Assembly (NCBI RefSeq): GCF_027052235.1 | Contig: NZ_JALUFF010000057.1 | Span: 25,239 to 89,238, forward strand | Direction: 5' to 3' | Source of the DNA: Thermococcus sp. | GTDB lineage: Archaea > Methanobacteriota_B > Thermococci > Thermococcales > Thermococcaceae | DNA: 64,000 bases | Shown here: positions 52,206-60,953 of the stretch, piece after piece | Layout of the letters: each line of letters starts with the position of its first letter | Position numbering within the stretch: position 1 is the stretch's first letter | Translations under genes and position numbers: made by a program | The notes under the pieces: generated by a model | The model's input: the letters and a program-made list of their open reading frames with translations, nothing else | Told to the model about the DNA's origin: nothing | Database searches by the model: none

Positions 52206-53417
52206 CTAATAGCGCCTTTTCCTTCCCTTAGGCCTGTTTCTGCCCCATCTCTGCCTGTATTCGTTCTCAAGCTCGTCCCTTCTCACCATCTCGCGGTATT
52301 CCCTCGGCAGTTCCTCGCTAAGCTCCGATTTTTTGACGTCAACTCCTGCCTGTTTGGCTATGTACCTGAACCTCCTGAGCTCCCCGGGCTGGATGAAGGT
52401 TATTGCCTTCCCCTTCTTTCCCATTCTCCCGGTTCTGCCTATCCTGTGGATGTACTGTTCGGTGTTCATGGGTATCGAGTAGTTGACGACGTGGCTTATG
52501 TCCTGAACATCCAGTCCCCTGGCTGCCACATCCGTTGCAACAAGGATTTTAGTTCGGCCTTCTTTGAAGCGCCTGAAGGTTCTCTCCCTCGAAGGCTGGC
52601 TCATGTCGCCGTTGAGGGCCTCGGCCTTAAAGCCGTCTCTCCTAAGCCTCTCGGCCAGCTCCCGGGTTTCCACCTTCGTCTGGCAGAAAACTATGCCGTA
52701 AAACCCATCTAAGAGGATTTTCTTGAGTATTTCGTACCTCCTTGACGGAACGGCCTCGATGTACTCCTGCTCAACTTCCCCCGGAACGAGCTCGTCCCTG
52801 CTGACGATGACAACCTCTGGGTTCCTCATGTACTTCTTGGCAAGCAGAAGGACATCCATTGGCATCGTGGCGGAGAACATAAGAACCCTCTTTTCTTTAG
52901 GGCTAGCCCTGAAAATTGCTTCTATGTCCTCTTGGAAGCCCATGTCGAGCATCCTATCAGCTTCGTCCAGGACTAAGAAGCGGATCGAGTCGAGTTTGAG
53001 GGTTCCGCGCCTTATGTGGTCGAGAACCCTCCCGGGTGTTCCCACTACTATCTGTGTTCCCCTCTCAAGGGCCCTCATCTGGGGGCCTATCGGCTGACCA
53101 CCGTAAATCGCGTATATATGAACCCTCCTCCTTCCCCTGAGGGAGCGGAGTTCTTCACTCACCTGTATGGCGAGTTCTCTCGTTGGGGTCAGAATAAGGG
53201 CCTGAACCTCCCTCAAGTTTTCGTCTATCATGTCGAGAATCGGCAGACCAAATGCCGCGGTCTTACCGCTACCGGTCTTGGACTGGCCCACAATGTCACT
53301 ATTTTTTTCAAGGAGGATTGGAATGACCTCCTTCTGTACATCTGTTGGACTGGAGAAGCCCTTCTTTTTAACGGCCTCAACTGAGGCCCTGGATAAGCCA
53401 AGCTCTTCAAAACTCAT
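52206..53417 (-). CDS. DEAD-box RNA helicase
   Basis: 403 residues: Q motif GLSRASVEAVKKKGFSSPTDVQ, motif I SKTGSGKT, Ia TPTREL, II DEAD, III SAT, V DVAARGLD, VI HRIGRTGRMG. A basic C-terminal tail (RRDELENEYRQRWGRNRPKGRKRRY) would bind RNA. It unwinds or remodels RNA, probably in ribosome assembly or cold-type RNA folding. No accessory domain is present. Single-gene unit between two tRNA genes. Confidence 0.94.
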   Translation of the reverse strand: MSFEELGLSRASVEAVKKKGFSSPTDVQKEVIPILLEKNSDIVGQSKTGSGKTAAFGLPILDMIDENLREVQALILTPTRELAIQVSEELRSLRGRRRVHIYAIYGGQPIGPQMRALERGTQIVVGTPGRVLDHIRRGTLKLDSIRFLVLDEADRMLDMGFQEDIEAIFRASPKEKRVLMFSATMPMDVLLLAKKYMRNPEVVIVSRDELVPGEVEQEYIEAVPSRRYEILKKILLDGFYGIVFCQTKVETRELAERLRRDGFKAEALNGDMSQPSRERTFRRFKEGRTKILVATDVAARGLDVQDISHVVNYSIPMNTEQYIHRIGRTGRMGKKGKAITFIQPGELRRFRYIAKQAGVDVKKSELSEELPREYREMVRRDELENEYRQRWGRNRPKGRKRRY

Positions 53418-53487
53418 CTTTTTAGCTCCTTACGCTGAAGTCTCAAACGCGCCCTTTCCTCAGAACGCGCCGAGGAGAAACGCGTTT

Positions 53488-53565
53488 TGGCGGGCCGGGG
53501 GGGATTTGAACCCCCGACCTGCGGATTAAGAGTCCGCCGCTCTAACCAGGCTAAGCTACCGGCCC
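53488..53565 (-). tRNA. tRNA-Lys (anticodon CTT)
   Basis: On the minus strand: acceptor GGGCCGG/CCGGCCC, D-arm AGCTTAGCCTGGTTAGAGC, anticodon stem GCGGA/TCCGC with loop CTCTTAA (anticodon CTT), T-arm GGGGGTTCAAATCCCCC, discriminator G and encoded CCA. A TATA box (AAATTTATAAGTG, 53593-53605, minus) lies about 30 bases upstream. Confidence 0.95.
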
Positions 53566-53592
53566 ACGACCCGAAACCATAGAGGCCGGGGG

Positions 53593-53605
53593 CACTTATA
53601 AATTT
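53593..53605 (-). promoter_or_regulatory. TATA box for tRNA-Lys
   Basis: AAATTTATAAGTG on the minus strand, centred about 34 bases from the tRNA 5' end, giving a short 5' leader. Confidence 0.6.
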
Positions 53606-53622
53606 TTCGGTGCTGGGCCCAG

Positions 53623-53632
53623 GTTTTTAAGC
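53623..53632 (+). promoter_or_regulatory. TATA box for the membrane DUF835 gene (leaderless)
   Basis: GTTTTTAAGC is centred 25-26 bases before ATG 53653 with no ribosome site between, so the mRNA is probably leaderless. Confidence 0.55.
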
Positions 53633-53652
53633 TTGAAATCCAATATTAAACC

Positions 53653-54414
53653 ATGGATGGCTCGTATCATGCGGTAAAGTTGCTCGCCGAGGTGTTGGCG
53701 TTCTCAATGCTTTCTCTCGCCATCTACACCGTTTACAGTGTCAGGGGATGGATTGCCTCATACTTTGGCAGAAGAACTTGGTACTACGTCCTTTTAGGTC
53801 TTATAATTTTCTGGGCGGGCTATGCAGAAAACGTAATGAACGACGTGATAATCTCCCCGATTACAAAGATTCTCGATGATGTTCTCGTTGCGGTTGGGAT
53901 GTTCCTAATCCTCTTTGCGGGGGTTAGAATGAAGAAAAGGCTGAGGGTAAGGCCCCGCGTTGTCGTTGGAGGTGCTTCTGTTCTCCCCTCTGGAGCTTTT
54001 ATATGCCCACCGATGCCAGTCGAGGCCCTCCTTGAGCTCCTCAAGGGCCGTAAGGTTATAGCGATAACCCGTAATCCCGAACCCTACAGGAAGAAAAACG
54101 TTCCCCACCTCTGGCTCAGCTCCGTTCCCGCTGAGGACGCCGTTCCGCCGACCAAGCTCGCCCCCATACTCCACAGGCTTCTCAGCGAGGCTGATAAGAA
54201 CACCTTCATAGTGATAGATGGACTTGAATACCTCATCCTCAACAACGGCTTTGACGCAGTCTTCAAGTTCCTGGTTACACTCAAGGATTATCTCTTCACC
54301 AAGAATGCTGGGATGATAGTCCTCGTGGATGAGGAGACGTTGGAGCCCAGGGAGCGCTTTCTCCTCCACAGGGAGTTCAGGGAGCTCCCGGTTGAGGCAC
54401 CGCAAACTTTATAA
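53653..54414 (+). CDS. Membrane-anchored DUF835 protein
   Basis: 253 residues. Three membrane segments (LAEVLAFSMLSLAIYTVYSV, WYYVLLGLIIFWAGYA, DVLVAVGMFLILFAGV) are followed by a soluble DUF835 domain at residues ~115-253 (KVIAITRNPEPYRKKNVPHLWLSS, FIVIDGLEYLILNNGFDAVFKFLVTLKDYL, MIVLVDEETLEPRERF). It parallels the soluble protein at 8931-9356 (shared ITRNP and IDGLEYLLL motifs). A sensory role is likely because DUF835 is frequently linked to membrane or PAS parts, but unproven. Its stop codon lies inside the TATA box of the following tRNA gene. Confidence 0.78.
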   Translation: MDGSYHAVKLLAEVLAFSMLSLAIYTVYSVRGWIASYFGRRTWYYVLLGLIIFWAGYAENVMNDVIISPITKILDDVLVAVGMFLILFAGVRMKKRLRVRPRVVVGGASVLPSGAFICPPMPVEALLELLKGRKVIAITRNPEPYRKKNVPHLWLSSVPAEDAVPPTKLAPILHRLLSEADKNTFIVIDGLEYLILNNGFDAVFKFLVTLKDYLFTKNAGMIVLVDEETLEPRERFLLHREFRELPVEAPQTL

Positions 54415-54415
54415 A
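54408..54415 (+). promoter_or_regulatory. TATA box for tRNA-Leu overlapping the DUF835 stop codon
   Basis: TTTATAAA includes the TAA stop (54412-54414) of the upstream gene and lies about 28-35 bases before the tRNA. Confidence 0.6.
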
Positions 54416-54442
54416 CACTCTCCGTTCCCTATATTTGGCAAC

Positions 54443-54530
54443 GCGGGGGTTGCCGAGCCTGGTCAAAGGCGCGGGATTGAGGGTCCCGTCCCGTAGGGGT
54501 TCCGGGGTTCAAATCCCCGCCCCCGCACCA
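54443..54530 (+). tRNA. tRNA-Leu (anticodon GAG)
   Basis: Acceptor GCGGGGG/CCCCCGC, anticodon stem CGGGA/TCCCG with loop TTGAGGG (anticodon GAG), long variable arm (TCCCGTAGGGGTTC region), T-arm CGGGGTTCAAATCCCCG, discriminator A and encoded CCA. It reads CUC/CUU codons. Confidence 0.94.
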
Positions 54531-54561
54531 GCGAACTCTTCTGACAAAGACTAAAGGGAAA

Positions 54562-55167
54562 TCACCAGTAGCCGTAGGCCAAGGAGAGCTTCCTGCGTAT
54601 CTTCTGGCCGTAGTAGTAGCCTATGAGCATCCCCATGAGCAGGCCCCCGAGGTGGGCGTAGGCGTTGACCCCCGGAAGGATGCTGTTGAGGAGGAAGAGG
54701 ACAAAGGCGTTTATTATCGCCCCCTGCAGGTTCCTCCCGATGACCCCGTTTATCGTTATAAGCGCTCCAGCGATGCCGAAGAGGGCACCGCTTGCCCCAG
54801 CGCTGATAACATTGGGGGCCACAACGGCCAGTGTTAGCAGGTTCCCGGTGAGGCCCGAGAGGACGTAGGTCAGCGCAAGGCGCTTTGGCCCGAGGATTCT
54901 CTCCAGCTGGCTCCCCAGGACGAGGAGAAAGTACATATTGAAACCTATGTGGATGATGTTGACGTGGACGAACATCGCGGTGAAGAGTTGCCACCATGCC
55001 CCGTGAGTAACAGCGTAGTTCCACTGGCCGAGGAACGCCAGAACCCTGTTGCTGATGAAGAAGGGGTTTCTGCTCAGAACTGCCTCTACTGTGTAGACTC
55101 CGACGTTGAGGAGGAAGAGGGTGAATGTGGCTTTCCCGTAGCGGTAAAAGTATCTTTCAAGGCTCAT
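54562..55167 (-). CDS. Rhomboid family intramembrane serine protease
   Basis: 201 residues with six membrane segments. The catalytic serine is in GASGALFGIAGA and the histidine in NAYAHLGGLLMGMLIG; the N-terminal HVNIIHIGFNMYFLLVLGSQLE is the L1/TM2 signature. Rhomboids cleave membrane proteins within or near the bilayer. It overlaps the upstream phosphatase gene by 11 bases, so the two are co-translated. Confidence 0.92.
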   Translation of the reverse strand: MSLERYFYRYGKATFTLFLLNVGVYTVEAVLSRNPFFISNRVLAFLGQWNYAVTHGAWWQLFTAMFVHVNIIHIGFNMYFLLVLGSQLERILGPKRLALTYVLSGLTGNLLTLAVVAPNVISAGASGALFGIAGALITINGVIGRNLQGAIINAFVLFLLNSILPGVNAYAHLGGLLMGMLIGYYYGQKIRRKLSLAYGYW

Positions 55168-55927
55168 TTTCCAGCTCCTCCAGTATTAGCTTTAGGAGTC
55201 TCTCGTTGGCGACCGCGATTATGTTCATGTTCATCGTCGCACTGGCCGGAACTTCAAGTTCCCTCCCTCTCTCGTCCGTTACAATTCCCCCCGCTTCCCT
55301 CACGAGCAGCACTCCCGCGGCAATGTCCGTCGGCCTGACGTAGTTCCTTATGTCGAAAACGCCGTCGAGCGAACCCCTCGCAACGTATGCCAGCTCGACT
55401 GCTATGGCACCGAGAACCCTTATTCTTTTGACCTTCTTTATGATTCCGGTGCACCGGCCCCTCGTGTAGAAGCTGAGGGCCTCCTTTTCTGGTTCGGGGG
55501 TGTTGACCCATATCCTCTTGCCGTTTAGATAGGCCCCCTCGCCCGGGAGGGCCTCGTAGAAGTTCTTCGTGATGAACTCGTAGATTGCACCGTAAACGGG
55601 CCTTTTTCCCTTGTGGACAGCGAAGCTGAAGGCAAACACCGGGATTCCCTCTGAGAAGTTGTAGGAACCGTCGAGCGGGTCAACAATGACCGTGTAATCG
55701 CTCCCGTTGTCTATCTCTCCTACTTCCTCGCTCACAACGTTCACGCCTAGAGGGTTCAGGTGGTTGAGTATAAGGTTCTCGGCGACCTTGTCAACGTACT
55801 TGGTGACGTCACCGCTTACGTTCCTCCCAACGGTTTCCCCAGCTTTTTTCGTTCCGAAGAGGGGGAGGATTCTACGCTCAAGCTCTTTCCCCATGTTGAA
55901 GGCTATCTCGTTCCATCCGAACTCCAT
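55157..55927 (-). CDS. Inositol monophosphatase / fructose-1,6-bisphosphatase family
   Basis: 256 residues, the standard archaeal IMPase/FBPase length. DPLDGSYNFSEGIPVF holds the metal-binding DPxDGS motif, EEVGEI the preceding glutamate, and RPTDIAAGVLLVREAGG the second motif (WDxAAG replaced by TDIAAG). Relatives dephosphorylate inositol-1-phosphate, for the osmolyte di-myo-inositol phosphate, and fructose-1,6-bisphosphate. It is followed by a rhomboid gene and preceded by a DUF63 gene with a 4-base gap. Confidence 0.88.
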   Translation of the reverse strand: MEFGWNEIAFNMGKELERRILPLFGTKKAGETVGRNVSGDVTKYVDKVAENLILNHLNPLGVNVVSEEVGEIDNGSDYTVIVDPLDGSYNFSEGIPVFAFSFAVHKGKRPVYGAIYEFITKNFYEALPGEGAYLNGKRIWVNTPEPEKEALSFYTRGRCTGIIKKVKRIRVLGAIAVELAYVARGSLDGVFDIRNYVRPTDIAAGVLLVREAGGIVTDERGRELEVPASATMNMNIIAVANERLLKLILEELENEP

Positions 55928-55931
55928 ATTC

Positions 55932-56744
55932 TCACCCCGAGAGCAGGGTTATGAGCAGGTTTCTCGTCCCCGGCCCGAAGCCGAGGATGAATATCGCGAG
56001 CTTCACGAAGTTGATTAGGTCCGGGTCTTCTTCCTCCATCAGCCTGTCGAGGATGTAAACGACGGGCGTTATTATGAGGAGCTTTTCGAGGTACATCACA
56101 GCCGGCGTTCCGAAGGAGTCGATCAGCCACCTGGCCAGAACGTGTTGCTCCCAGAAGCCGAAGAACTGTATGCCGACGAAGGTCGTCGTCGCGTCGTAGA
56201 AGTGGGTGTAGAATATCACCCTGTTGTTCCTGACCAGCTCGAACTTTCTCGCGAGGAGCCAGATGAAGGCCTCGGAAATGGTCAGTGCCGGAATGAAGTA
56301 CTTAAAGTAGCCCCACCTTACGGAGAACTTTTCCCAGTTGATGAGCATAACGAAGAGCATCCCGCCGACGAGAACCCATCCGAAGTCGCGGTAGAGGGGG
56401 TAGAGCTCCTCCCCCGGCCTCACGTGCCTCCAGACGACGAAGAGGGAAGCTATCGCGAAGGACGCTATAACGAAGTACCCCCCGGGGCTGACGGTGAGGT
56501 AGGTCCTCGGGAGGGCGCCCAGGTCGGTGGCGCTCCTCATAAGGGGACCGAGGAGGATGTAGGGTACGAGGGCCAGAAAAAAGCGCTCGTCCACCCTGAC
56601 CTTCATCTTTTTGAGCATCTCGTAGAGCAGTATTACCGCGATGCCGAGGATCAGCGCATAAACGAGGGTGTTGACGGCGTTGTAGCCCTCGTTGTACTTT
56701 ATCGGCGCCACGAAATACCTGTAAAAGAACTCGTAAAGGCCCAT
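55932..56744 (-). CDS. DUF63 multipass membrane protein
   Basis: 270 residues from ATG 56744 (GGTGGTC ahead). Eight or so hydrophobic segments, opening GLYEFFYRYFVAPIKYNEGYNAVNTLVYALILGIAVILLYEML. The archaeal DUF63 signatures HFYDATTTFVGIQFF and EHVLARWLIDSFGTPAVMYLEKLLIITPVVYILD are present. The function is unknown; the His-rich second half suggests a bound ligand. It heads an operon with the phosphatase and rhomboid genes. Confidence 0.82.
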   Translation of the reverse strand: MGLYEFFYRYFVAPIKYNEGYNAVNTLVYALILGIAVILLYEMLKKMKVRVDERFFLALVPYILLGPLMRSATDLGALPRTYLTVSPGGYFVIASFAIASLFVVWRHVRPGEELYPLYRDFGWVLVGGMLFVMLINWEKFSVRWGYFKYFIPALTISEAFIWLLARKFELVRNNRVIFYTHFYDATTTFVGIQFFGFWEQHVLARWLIDSFGTPAVMYLEKLLIITPVVYILDRLMEEEDPDLINFVKLAIFILGFGPGTRNLLITLLSG

Positions 56745-56770
56745 TTGACCACCATAGACGGTTGTTCCGA

Positions 56771-56785
56771 TAGCCTTAAAGCTTT
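56771..56785. promoter_or_regulatory. Shared TATA region (DUF63 / egsA)
   Basis: CCTTAAAGCTTTT contains back-to-back TATA-like elements. Predicted starts are near 56753 on the minus strand and 56803 on the plus strand, each about 10 bases before the start codon. Confidence 0.45.
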
Positions 56786-56813
56786 TCCCACCGAATGAGT
56801 AGGGGAATGGAAA

Positions 56814-57869
56814 ATGGAGAAGAGGCTTCACCTCATGCAACTTCCCCGTGAGGTACTGCTCGGCGAGAACCTCAAGGGGGAAGTCGTCAACGTCGCCAGA
56901 AGGCTCGGGCTGGGCGAGAAAGCGCTGGTGCTCTACGGTCCGAGGACGCGGGAGATAGCGGGGGCTGAAATAGAGCGCAACCTCGGGCAGGCCTACGAGG
57001 TAAAGGGGGTGCTCATAAGGAAGGGCGCGACCATGGAGGAAGTCCAGCGCACCATCGAGGCCATAAGGGACGAAAACGCCCAGTGGACGATAGCGGTCGG
57101 CGGTGGGAGCATAATAGACGTCGCCAAGTTAGCTTCCTTTAAAACAGGCGTTCCCTTCATAAGCTTTCCCACCACTGCCTCCCACGACGGCATAGCGAGT
57201 GCAAACGCCTCGATAAGGGACCTGGGAGCCAAGACATCGGTCAAGGCGGTTCCGCCGATAGCGGTCATAGCGGACGTGACGGTGATAAAGACCGCCCCCT
57301 ACCGCTACCTCGCCGCTGGAGTTGGGGACACGATAAGCAACCTGACCGCTGTAAAGGACTGGCAACTGGCCCACAGGATAAAGGGGGAATACTACAGCGA
57401 GTATGCAGCATCGCTTTCCCTCATGAGCGCCAAGATGGTCATAAAGAACGCCGACATAATAAGACTCGGCAACGAGGAATCGGTGAGGAAGGTCGTGAAG
57501 GGCCTCATATCCAGTGGCGTTGCCATGAGCATAGCCGGCTCTTCAAGGCCTGCCAGCGGTGCCGAGCATCTCTTCAGCCACGCCCTCGACATGCTCCTTG
57601 AGAAACCGGCCCTGCACGGCGAACAGGTGGGCCTCGGGACGATAATAATGGCCTATCTCCACGGGCTTAAGTGGGAGAGAATCAGGGAAACGTTAAAGAG
57701 GGTGGGCGCACCAACAACCGCATACGAGCTTGGAATCGAGCCCGAGGTTGTGGTCGAGGCCCTCACTATAGCCCACACGATAAGGTCCGAGCGTTATACA
57801 ATCCTCGGGAAGGACGGTTTAACGAGGGAAGCAGCTGAGAGGGCCGCTAAAATAACCGGAGTAATCTGA
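56814..57869 (+). CDS. egsA: Glycerol-1-phosphate dehydrogenase [NAD(P)+]
   Basis: 351 residues. GGGSIIDVAKLASF (nucleotide site), SFPTTASHDGIASANASI, and zinc ligands in RYLAAGVGDTISNLTAVKDW (Asp), SGAEHLFSHALD (His) and HGEQVGLGT (His). It reduces dihydroxyacetone phosphate to glycerol-1-phosphate, setting the archaeal stereochemistry. GGGP synthase at 17942-18712 is the next enzyme. The GGGGA purine run precedes the ATG. Confidence 0.94.
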   Translation: MEKRLHLMQLPREVLLGENLKGEVVNVARRLGLGEKALVLYGPRTREIAGAEIERNLGQAYEVKGVLIRKGATMEEVQRTIEAIRDENAQWTIAVGGGSIIDVAKLASFKTGVPFISFPTTASHDGIASANASIRDLGAKTSVKAVPPIAVIADVTVIKTAPYRYLAAGVGDTISNLTAVKDWQLAHRIKGEYYSEYAASLSLMSAKMVIKNADIIRLGNEESVRKVVKGLISSGVAMSIAGSSRPASGAEHLFSHALDMLLEKPALHGEQVGLGTIIMAYLHGLKWERIRETLKRVGAPTTAYELGIEPEVVVEALTIAHTIRSERYTILGKDGLTREAAERAAKITGVI

Positions 57870-57896
57870 TCATCGTTTCATCGGGAGGTGATTGAA

Positions 57897-58343
57897 ATGG
57901 CCATAATCACGTTAGTTGGTGAAAAGCTTGCCAAGCCGGGTCTTGAGTTTATCTTCTACGGCCCCGCTGAGCCCTGCAAGACCTGCAAACTGGCAGGAGT
58001 TTGCGTTGGAAACCTCGAACCGGGAAGGAGGTACAAGATACTCCGCGTAAGGAGTATGCCCTCCCACTCCTGTCCCCTCCACGAGGGGAAGGTTCGTGTC
58101 GTTGAGGTCGTTGAGCCCAGCATAGAGGTGGCCGTCGAACCAAGGCTGGCGATAGTCGGCTCGATAATCCAGCTGAAGTTCGAGGAGTGCAGTGACCCCA
58201 AAAAGATTGACATCTTCCGCCCGGAGGGCCTTTTCGAGGGCGACTCCGTGAAGGTTATAGAGGTGACCGGCGAAGTCGAGTGCGACGGAAAAACCTACAA
58301 GGTCGTCAAGGTGATGAGGAAGAAGGCCCAGCAAAAGTCGTGA
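57897..58343 (+). CDS. UPF0179 family protein
   Basis: 148 residues from ATG 57897 (GGGAGGTGA ahead). [33 protein letters not shown] is the family start, with cysteines CKTC...C and later HSCPLH and EECSDPKK, suggesting a metal or iron-sulfur site. Conserved in archaea, no function assigned. It follows egsA by 27 bases and converges on pxpC with a 38-base overlap. Confidence 0.82.
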   Translation: MAIITLVGEKLAKPGLEFIFYGPAEPCKTCKLAGVCVGNLEPGRRYKILRVRSMPSHSCPLHEGKVRVVEVVEPSIEVAVEPRLAIVGSIIQLKFEECSDPKKIDIFRPEGLFEGDSVKVIEVTGEVECDGKTYKVVKVMRKKAQQKS

Positions 58344-59322
58344 ACTCTTCTCCACCAACCTTCACCTTATACGCCCTCATTTTTCCTTCCAAAAAGGCCC
58401 TCATGGCTTCCATCCTCTTCTCCCCTCTCCTGAGTATTTCCCGGGCTTCCTCAACTCCAACCTCTCTAAAGCGCACCTTCGTCCCGGGCCTGCTCTGGGC
58501 CAAGAGGTGAAGGTCAGCGCTCACCACAGTCGCTATCTTCGCGTAGCCACCGGTCGTCTGGGCATCTCGCATCATAACTATCGGCCTTCCGTTCGTGGGA
58601 ACCTGAACGGCTCCAGGTGTAAGCGGTTCGGTTACGATGTCGGCTCCCGCTTTGGAGTGCTCAATAGCCGGCCCCTCAAGGCGATAGCCCATCCTGTCGG
58701 ATTCCGGGGTTACGGTGTAAGTCTTGCTTAGAAACGTCTCAACGCCCTCGCCAGTAAAGTGCTCAAGGTTCGGCCCGAGGACAACCCTTATTTCCCTCTT
58801 GTTTCCTGAATAATCCGGTCTTAGTTCAGGGGGCAGATAGCGCCCTTCCCTGCCCGTTAAAAGAGCGTAGCCGAGGCTTAACCTATCCCCTGCCTTCAGC
58901 GGTCTCCCGAGCTTTGCCCTCGGATAGGCGGAGCAGCTGCCCAAGAGTTTCTCGCACTTTATTCCACCAGCGAAGGCTATGTAGCCGTAGAGACCTCCCT
59001 TCAAAGTTCCGACCTCAAGAACGTCGCCCCTTTTCGCCCAATAGCTCGTCCAGGGGTCTATTGGGGCGCCGTTGAGCCTGACCTCGACGTCTCCAACAAC
59101 GGCAAAGACCGCTGAGGCGTTGAACCTCAGTGTCGGCCCGGCGAAGAGGAACTCCAAAAGCGGGGTGTTTCCGGGATTCCCGACGAGGTAGTTGGCTATC
59201 CTCGCGGACCAATCGTCCATGTAACCAGAGACGGGAACGCCGAGTTTTCTGTAACCGGGTCTTCCAGAGTCCTGAACCGTTAGCAAAGACGGAACGCGGA
59301 GGAGCTCAATCAACGCCTTCAC
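58306..59322 (-). CDS. pxpC: 5-oxoprolinase subunit C (PxpC)
   Basis: 338 residues, GTG start. [40 protein letters not shown] is the hallmark N-terminus; [19 protein letters not shown] closes the family. The family was formerly called allophanate hydrolase subunit 2/KipA. With PxpB and PxpA it cleaves 5-oxoproline (pyroglutamate) with ATP. It overlaps pxpB by 17 bases. Confidence 0.9.
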   Translation of the reverse strand: MKALIELLRVPSLLTVQDSGRPGYRKLGVPVSGYMDDWSARIANYLVGNPGNTPLLEFLFAGPTLRFNASAVFAVVGDVEVRLNGAPIDPWTSYWAKRGDVLEVGTLKGGLYGYIAFAGGIKCEKLLGSCSAYPRAKLGRPLKAGDRLSLGYALLTGREGRYLPPELRPDYSGNKREIRVVLGPNLEHFTGEGVETFLSKTYTVTPESDRMGYRLEGPAIEHSKAGADIVTEPLTPGAVQVPTNGRPIVMMRDAQTTGGYAKIATVVSADLHLLAQSRPGTKVRFREVGVEEAREILRRGEKRMEAMRAFLEGKMRAYKVKVGGEEFTTFAGPSSSSP

Positions 59323-59995
59323 CCCATTCTTCCAGGTAGATCTCCCTGAACTCCTCCTCGTCTATGGGCACGAACTTCACCCTGTCGCCCGGCTGGAGGA
59401 GGGTTGGCGGTTCTTTTGCAGGGTTGAAAAGCCTCAACGGTGTTCTCCCGATGAGACGCCAGCCACCGGGACTTTCGAGTGGGTAGATGCCGGTCTGCTT
59501 TCCCGCTATTCCCACAGAGCCCGCTGGCACCTTCAGGCGGGGCTTTTCCAGACGGGGTGTTGCTATTCTCTCGTCCATCCCGCCGAGGTAAGCAAATCCG
59601 GGAAGGAAGCCGAGGAAATAAACCCTGTAAACTGGTTTGGAGTGTATCTCAATGACATCATCGACGCTCAAACCGTTGTAGTTAGCCACGAACTCGATGT
59701 CCGGGCCGTATTTGCCACCGTAAACAACGGGAACTTCCACGAGTTTTCTCTCAAAGGCCCTCCCCTCAGCGTTCAGCAACGGGTCTATGGATGCCTCGAC
59801 TTCCGAGTAGGAAACCTTCAGCGGGTCGTAGATGACCAGAAGTGAGGAGTAAGCGGGAACCGTCTCGACCAGCCACTCGAAGTTTGACTCTTCTATTACC
59901 CTTGCTATTGCGTGAACCCTGGCATTTATTTCATCGTCTATGACCTCTCCAAAGGAAACGAGAAGCGCAGAGTCGCCAAGGGGTTTGATTTTCAT
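59306..59995 (-). CDS. pxpB: 5-oxoprolinase subunit B (PxpB)
   Basis: 229 residues from ATG 59995, behind GGTGAG. KIKPLGDSALLVSFG, YDPLKVSYSEVEASI, FLPGFAYLGGMDERIATPRLEKPRLKVPAGSVGIAGKQTGIYPLESPGGWRLIGRTP are diagnostic of the PxpB/KipI family. It forms a carboxy-transfer complex with PxpC. The 28 in-frame codons upstream belong to the small ORF region and are rejected. Confidence 0.9.
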   Translation of the reverse strand: MKIKPLGDSALLVSFGEVIDDEINARVHAIARVIEESNFEWLVETVPAYSSLLVIYDPLKVSYSEVEASIDPLLNAEGRAFERKLVEVPVVYGGKYGPDIEFVANYNGLSVDDVIEIHSKPVYRVYFLGFLPGFAYLGGMDERIATPRLEKPRLKVPAGSVGIAGKQTGIYPLESPGGWRLIGRTPLRLFNPAKEPPTLLQPGDRVKFVPIDEEEFREIYLEEWGEGVD

Positions 59996-59999
59996 GGTC

Positions 60000-60131
60000 T
60001 CACCTTTTTCTGTCCCACTCCCTTCTAAGGTCTTCCACGCTAATCTCTTCCTCAAATATTCCAAAAGCCAGCTCCACATCCCGTCGAAATTCGTTGAGTT
60101 TTCTCCCCTCTAATCTTTCCCTGGCCTTCAT
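60000..60131 (-). CDS. Small unknown protein inside the pxp operon
   Basis: Forty-three codons: ATG at 60131 overlaps the pxpA stop (ATGA) and its own stop is 4 bases before pxpB. The product, [19 protein letters not shown] then [20 protein letters not shown] then DRKR, is all helical and strongly charged, similar in style to small antitoxin or partner peptides, but no family is recognised. The exact nesting between two overlapping genes is the main support that it is translated. Confidence 0.5.
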   Translation of the reverse strand: MKARERLEGRKLNEFRRDVELAFGIFEEEISVEDLRREWDRKR

Positions 60132-60892
60132 CTGATGAACTCCCCCATCGGCACTACCTTAACTCCCTCCGCCTCAAGTGCCTTCCTCACCATCGAGGCT
60201 ATCTCCACAGCTTTCGGGTTGTCCCCGTGGACGCAGATTGTGTCAGCTTTAAGTTCCACCCACTCGCCGTTTATCGCCCTCACTCCGCCATCCTTGACCA
60301 TCGAAACAACGCGCTCGACTATCTCTTCCGCGTCGCCTATCACCGCCCCGGGTTTCGAGCGGGAAACGAGCGTTCCGTCCGGGTTGTAGGCTCTATCCGC
60401 GAAGACCTCGTGGGCAACCCTGACGCCCATCTCCTCCGCTATCTGAGCGGGCCTTGAGCCCGAGAGCGTTACGAAGATGAGCTTTCTGTCAAAATCCGCT
60501 ATTCCCTCTATCACCGCTCTGGCCAGCTCCTCCTCTTTCACGAGGGCGTTGTAGAGTGCACCGTGGGGCTTAACGTGCTGTAGCTCAAGGCCTTCGGCTT
60601 TAACAAAGGCGTACAGAGCTCCAATCTGGTAGAGGATGTAGTTTCTCGCCTCCTCCGGAGAAAGCTTTATGTACCTCCTGCCAAAGCCCATCAAATCAGG
60701 ATAGCCCGGATGCGCGCCAACGGCTACGCTGTTTTCTTTCGCTAACCTTACGGTCTTCCTCATAACGAGCGGATCTCCTGCATGCCAGCCGGTTGCTATG
60801 TTTGCGCTGGTTATGTACTTCATCACCTCCTCGTCGAGGCCCAGCTTGTAGCGACCAAAGCTCTCGCCTAAATCGGAGTTGAGGTCAACCTT
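60128..60892 (-). CDS. pxpA: 5-oxoprolinase subunit A (PxpA, LamB/YcsF family)
   Basis: 254 residues from ATG 60892 (GGTGGGA ahead). [62 protein letters not shown] and [10 protein letters not shown] are the family signatures. It hydrolyses the activated 5-oxoproline intermediate. Pyroglutamate arises spontaneously from glutamine at high temperature, which makes this pathway useful to a hyperthermophile. Confidence 0.92.
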   Translation of the reverse strand, partial: KVDLNSDLGESFGRYKLGLDEEVMKYITSANIATGWHAGDPLVMRKTVRLAKENSVAVGAHPGYPDLMGFGRRYIKLSPEEARNYILYQIGALYAFVKAEGLELQHVKPHGALYNALVKEEELARAVIEGIADFDRKLIFVTLSGSRPAQIAEEMGVRVAHEVFADRAYNPDGTLVSRSKPGAVIGDAEEIVERVVSMVKDGGVRAINGEWVELKADTICVHGDNPKAVEIASMVRKALEAEGVKVVPMGEFIR

Positions 60893-60922
60893 CATGTTCC
60901 CACCGCTTTCCTTTCGACGGAA

Positions 60923-60933
60923 ATCTAAAAAAG
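60923..60933. promoter_or_regulatory. Shared TATA region (pxpA operon / nob1)
   Basis: The ATCTAAAAAAG element is centred near 60928: 25-26 bases before the nob1 ATG 60954 (leaderless) and about 36 bases from the pxpA ATG on the minus strand, which keeps a short leader with a ribosome site. Confidence 0.5.
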
Positions 60934-60953
60934 GGTTTCTCCAAGGTTTGGCC

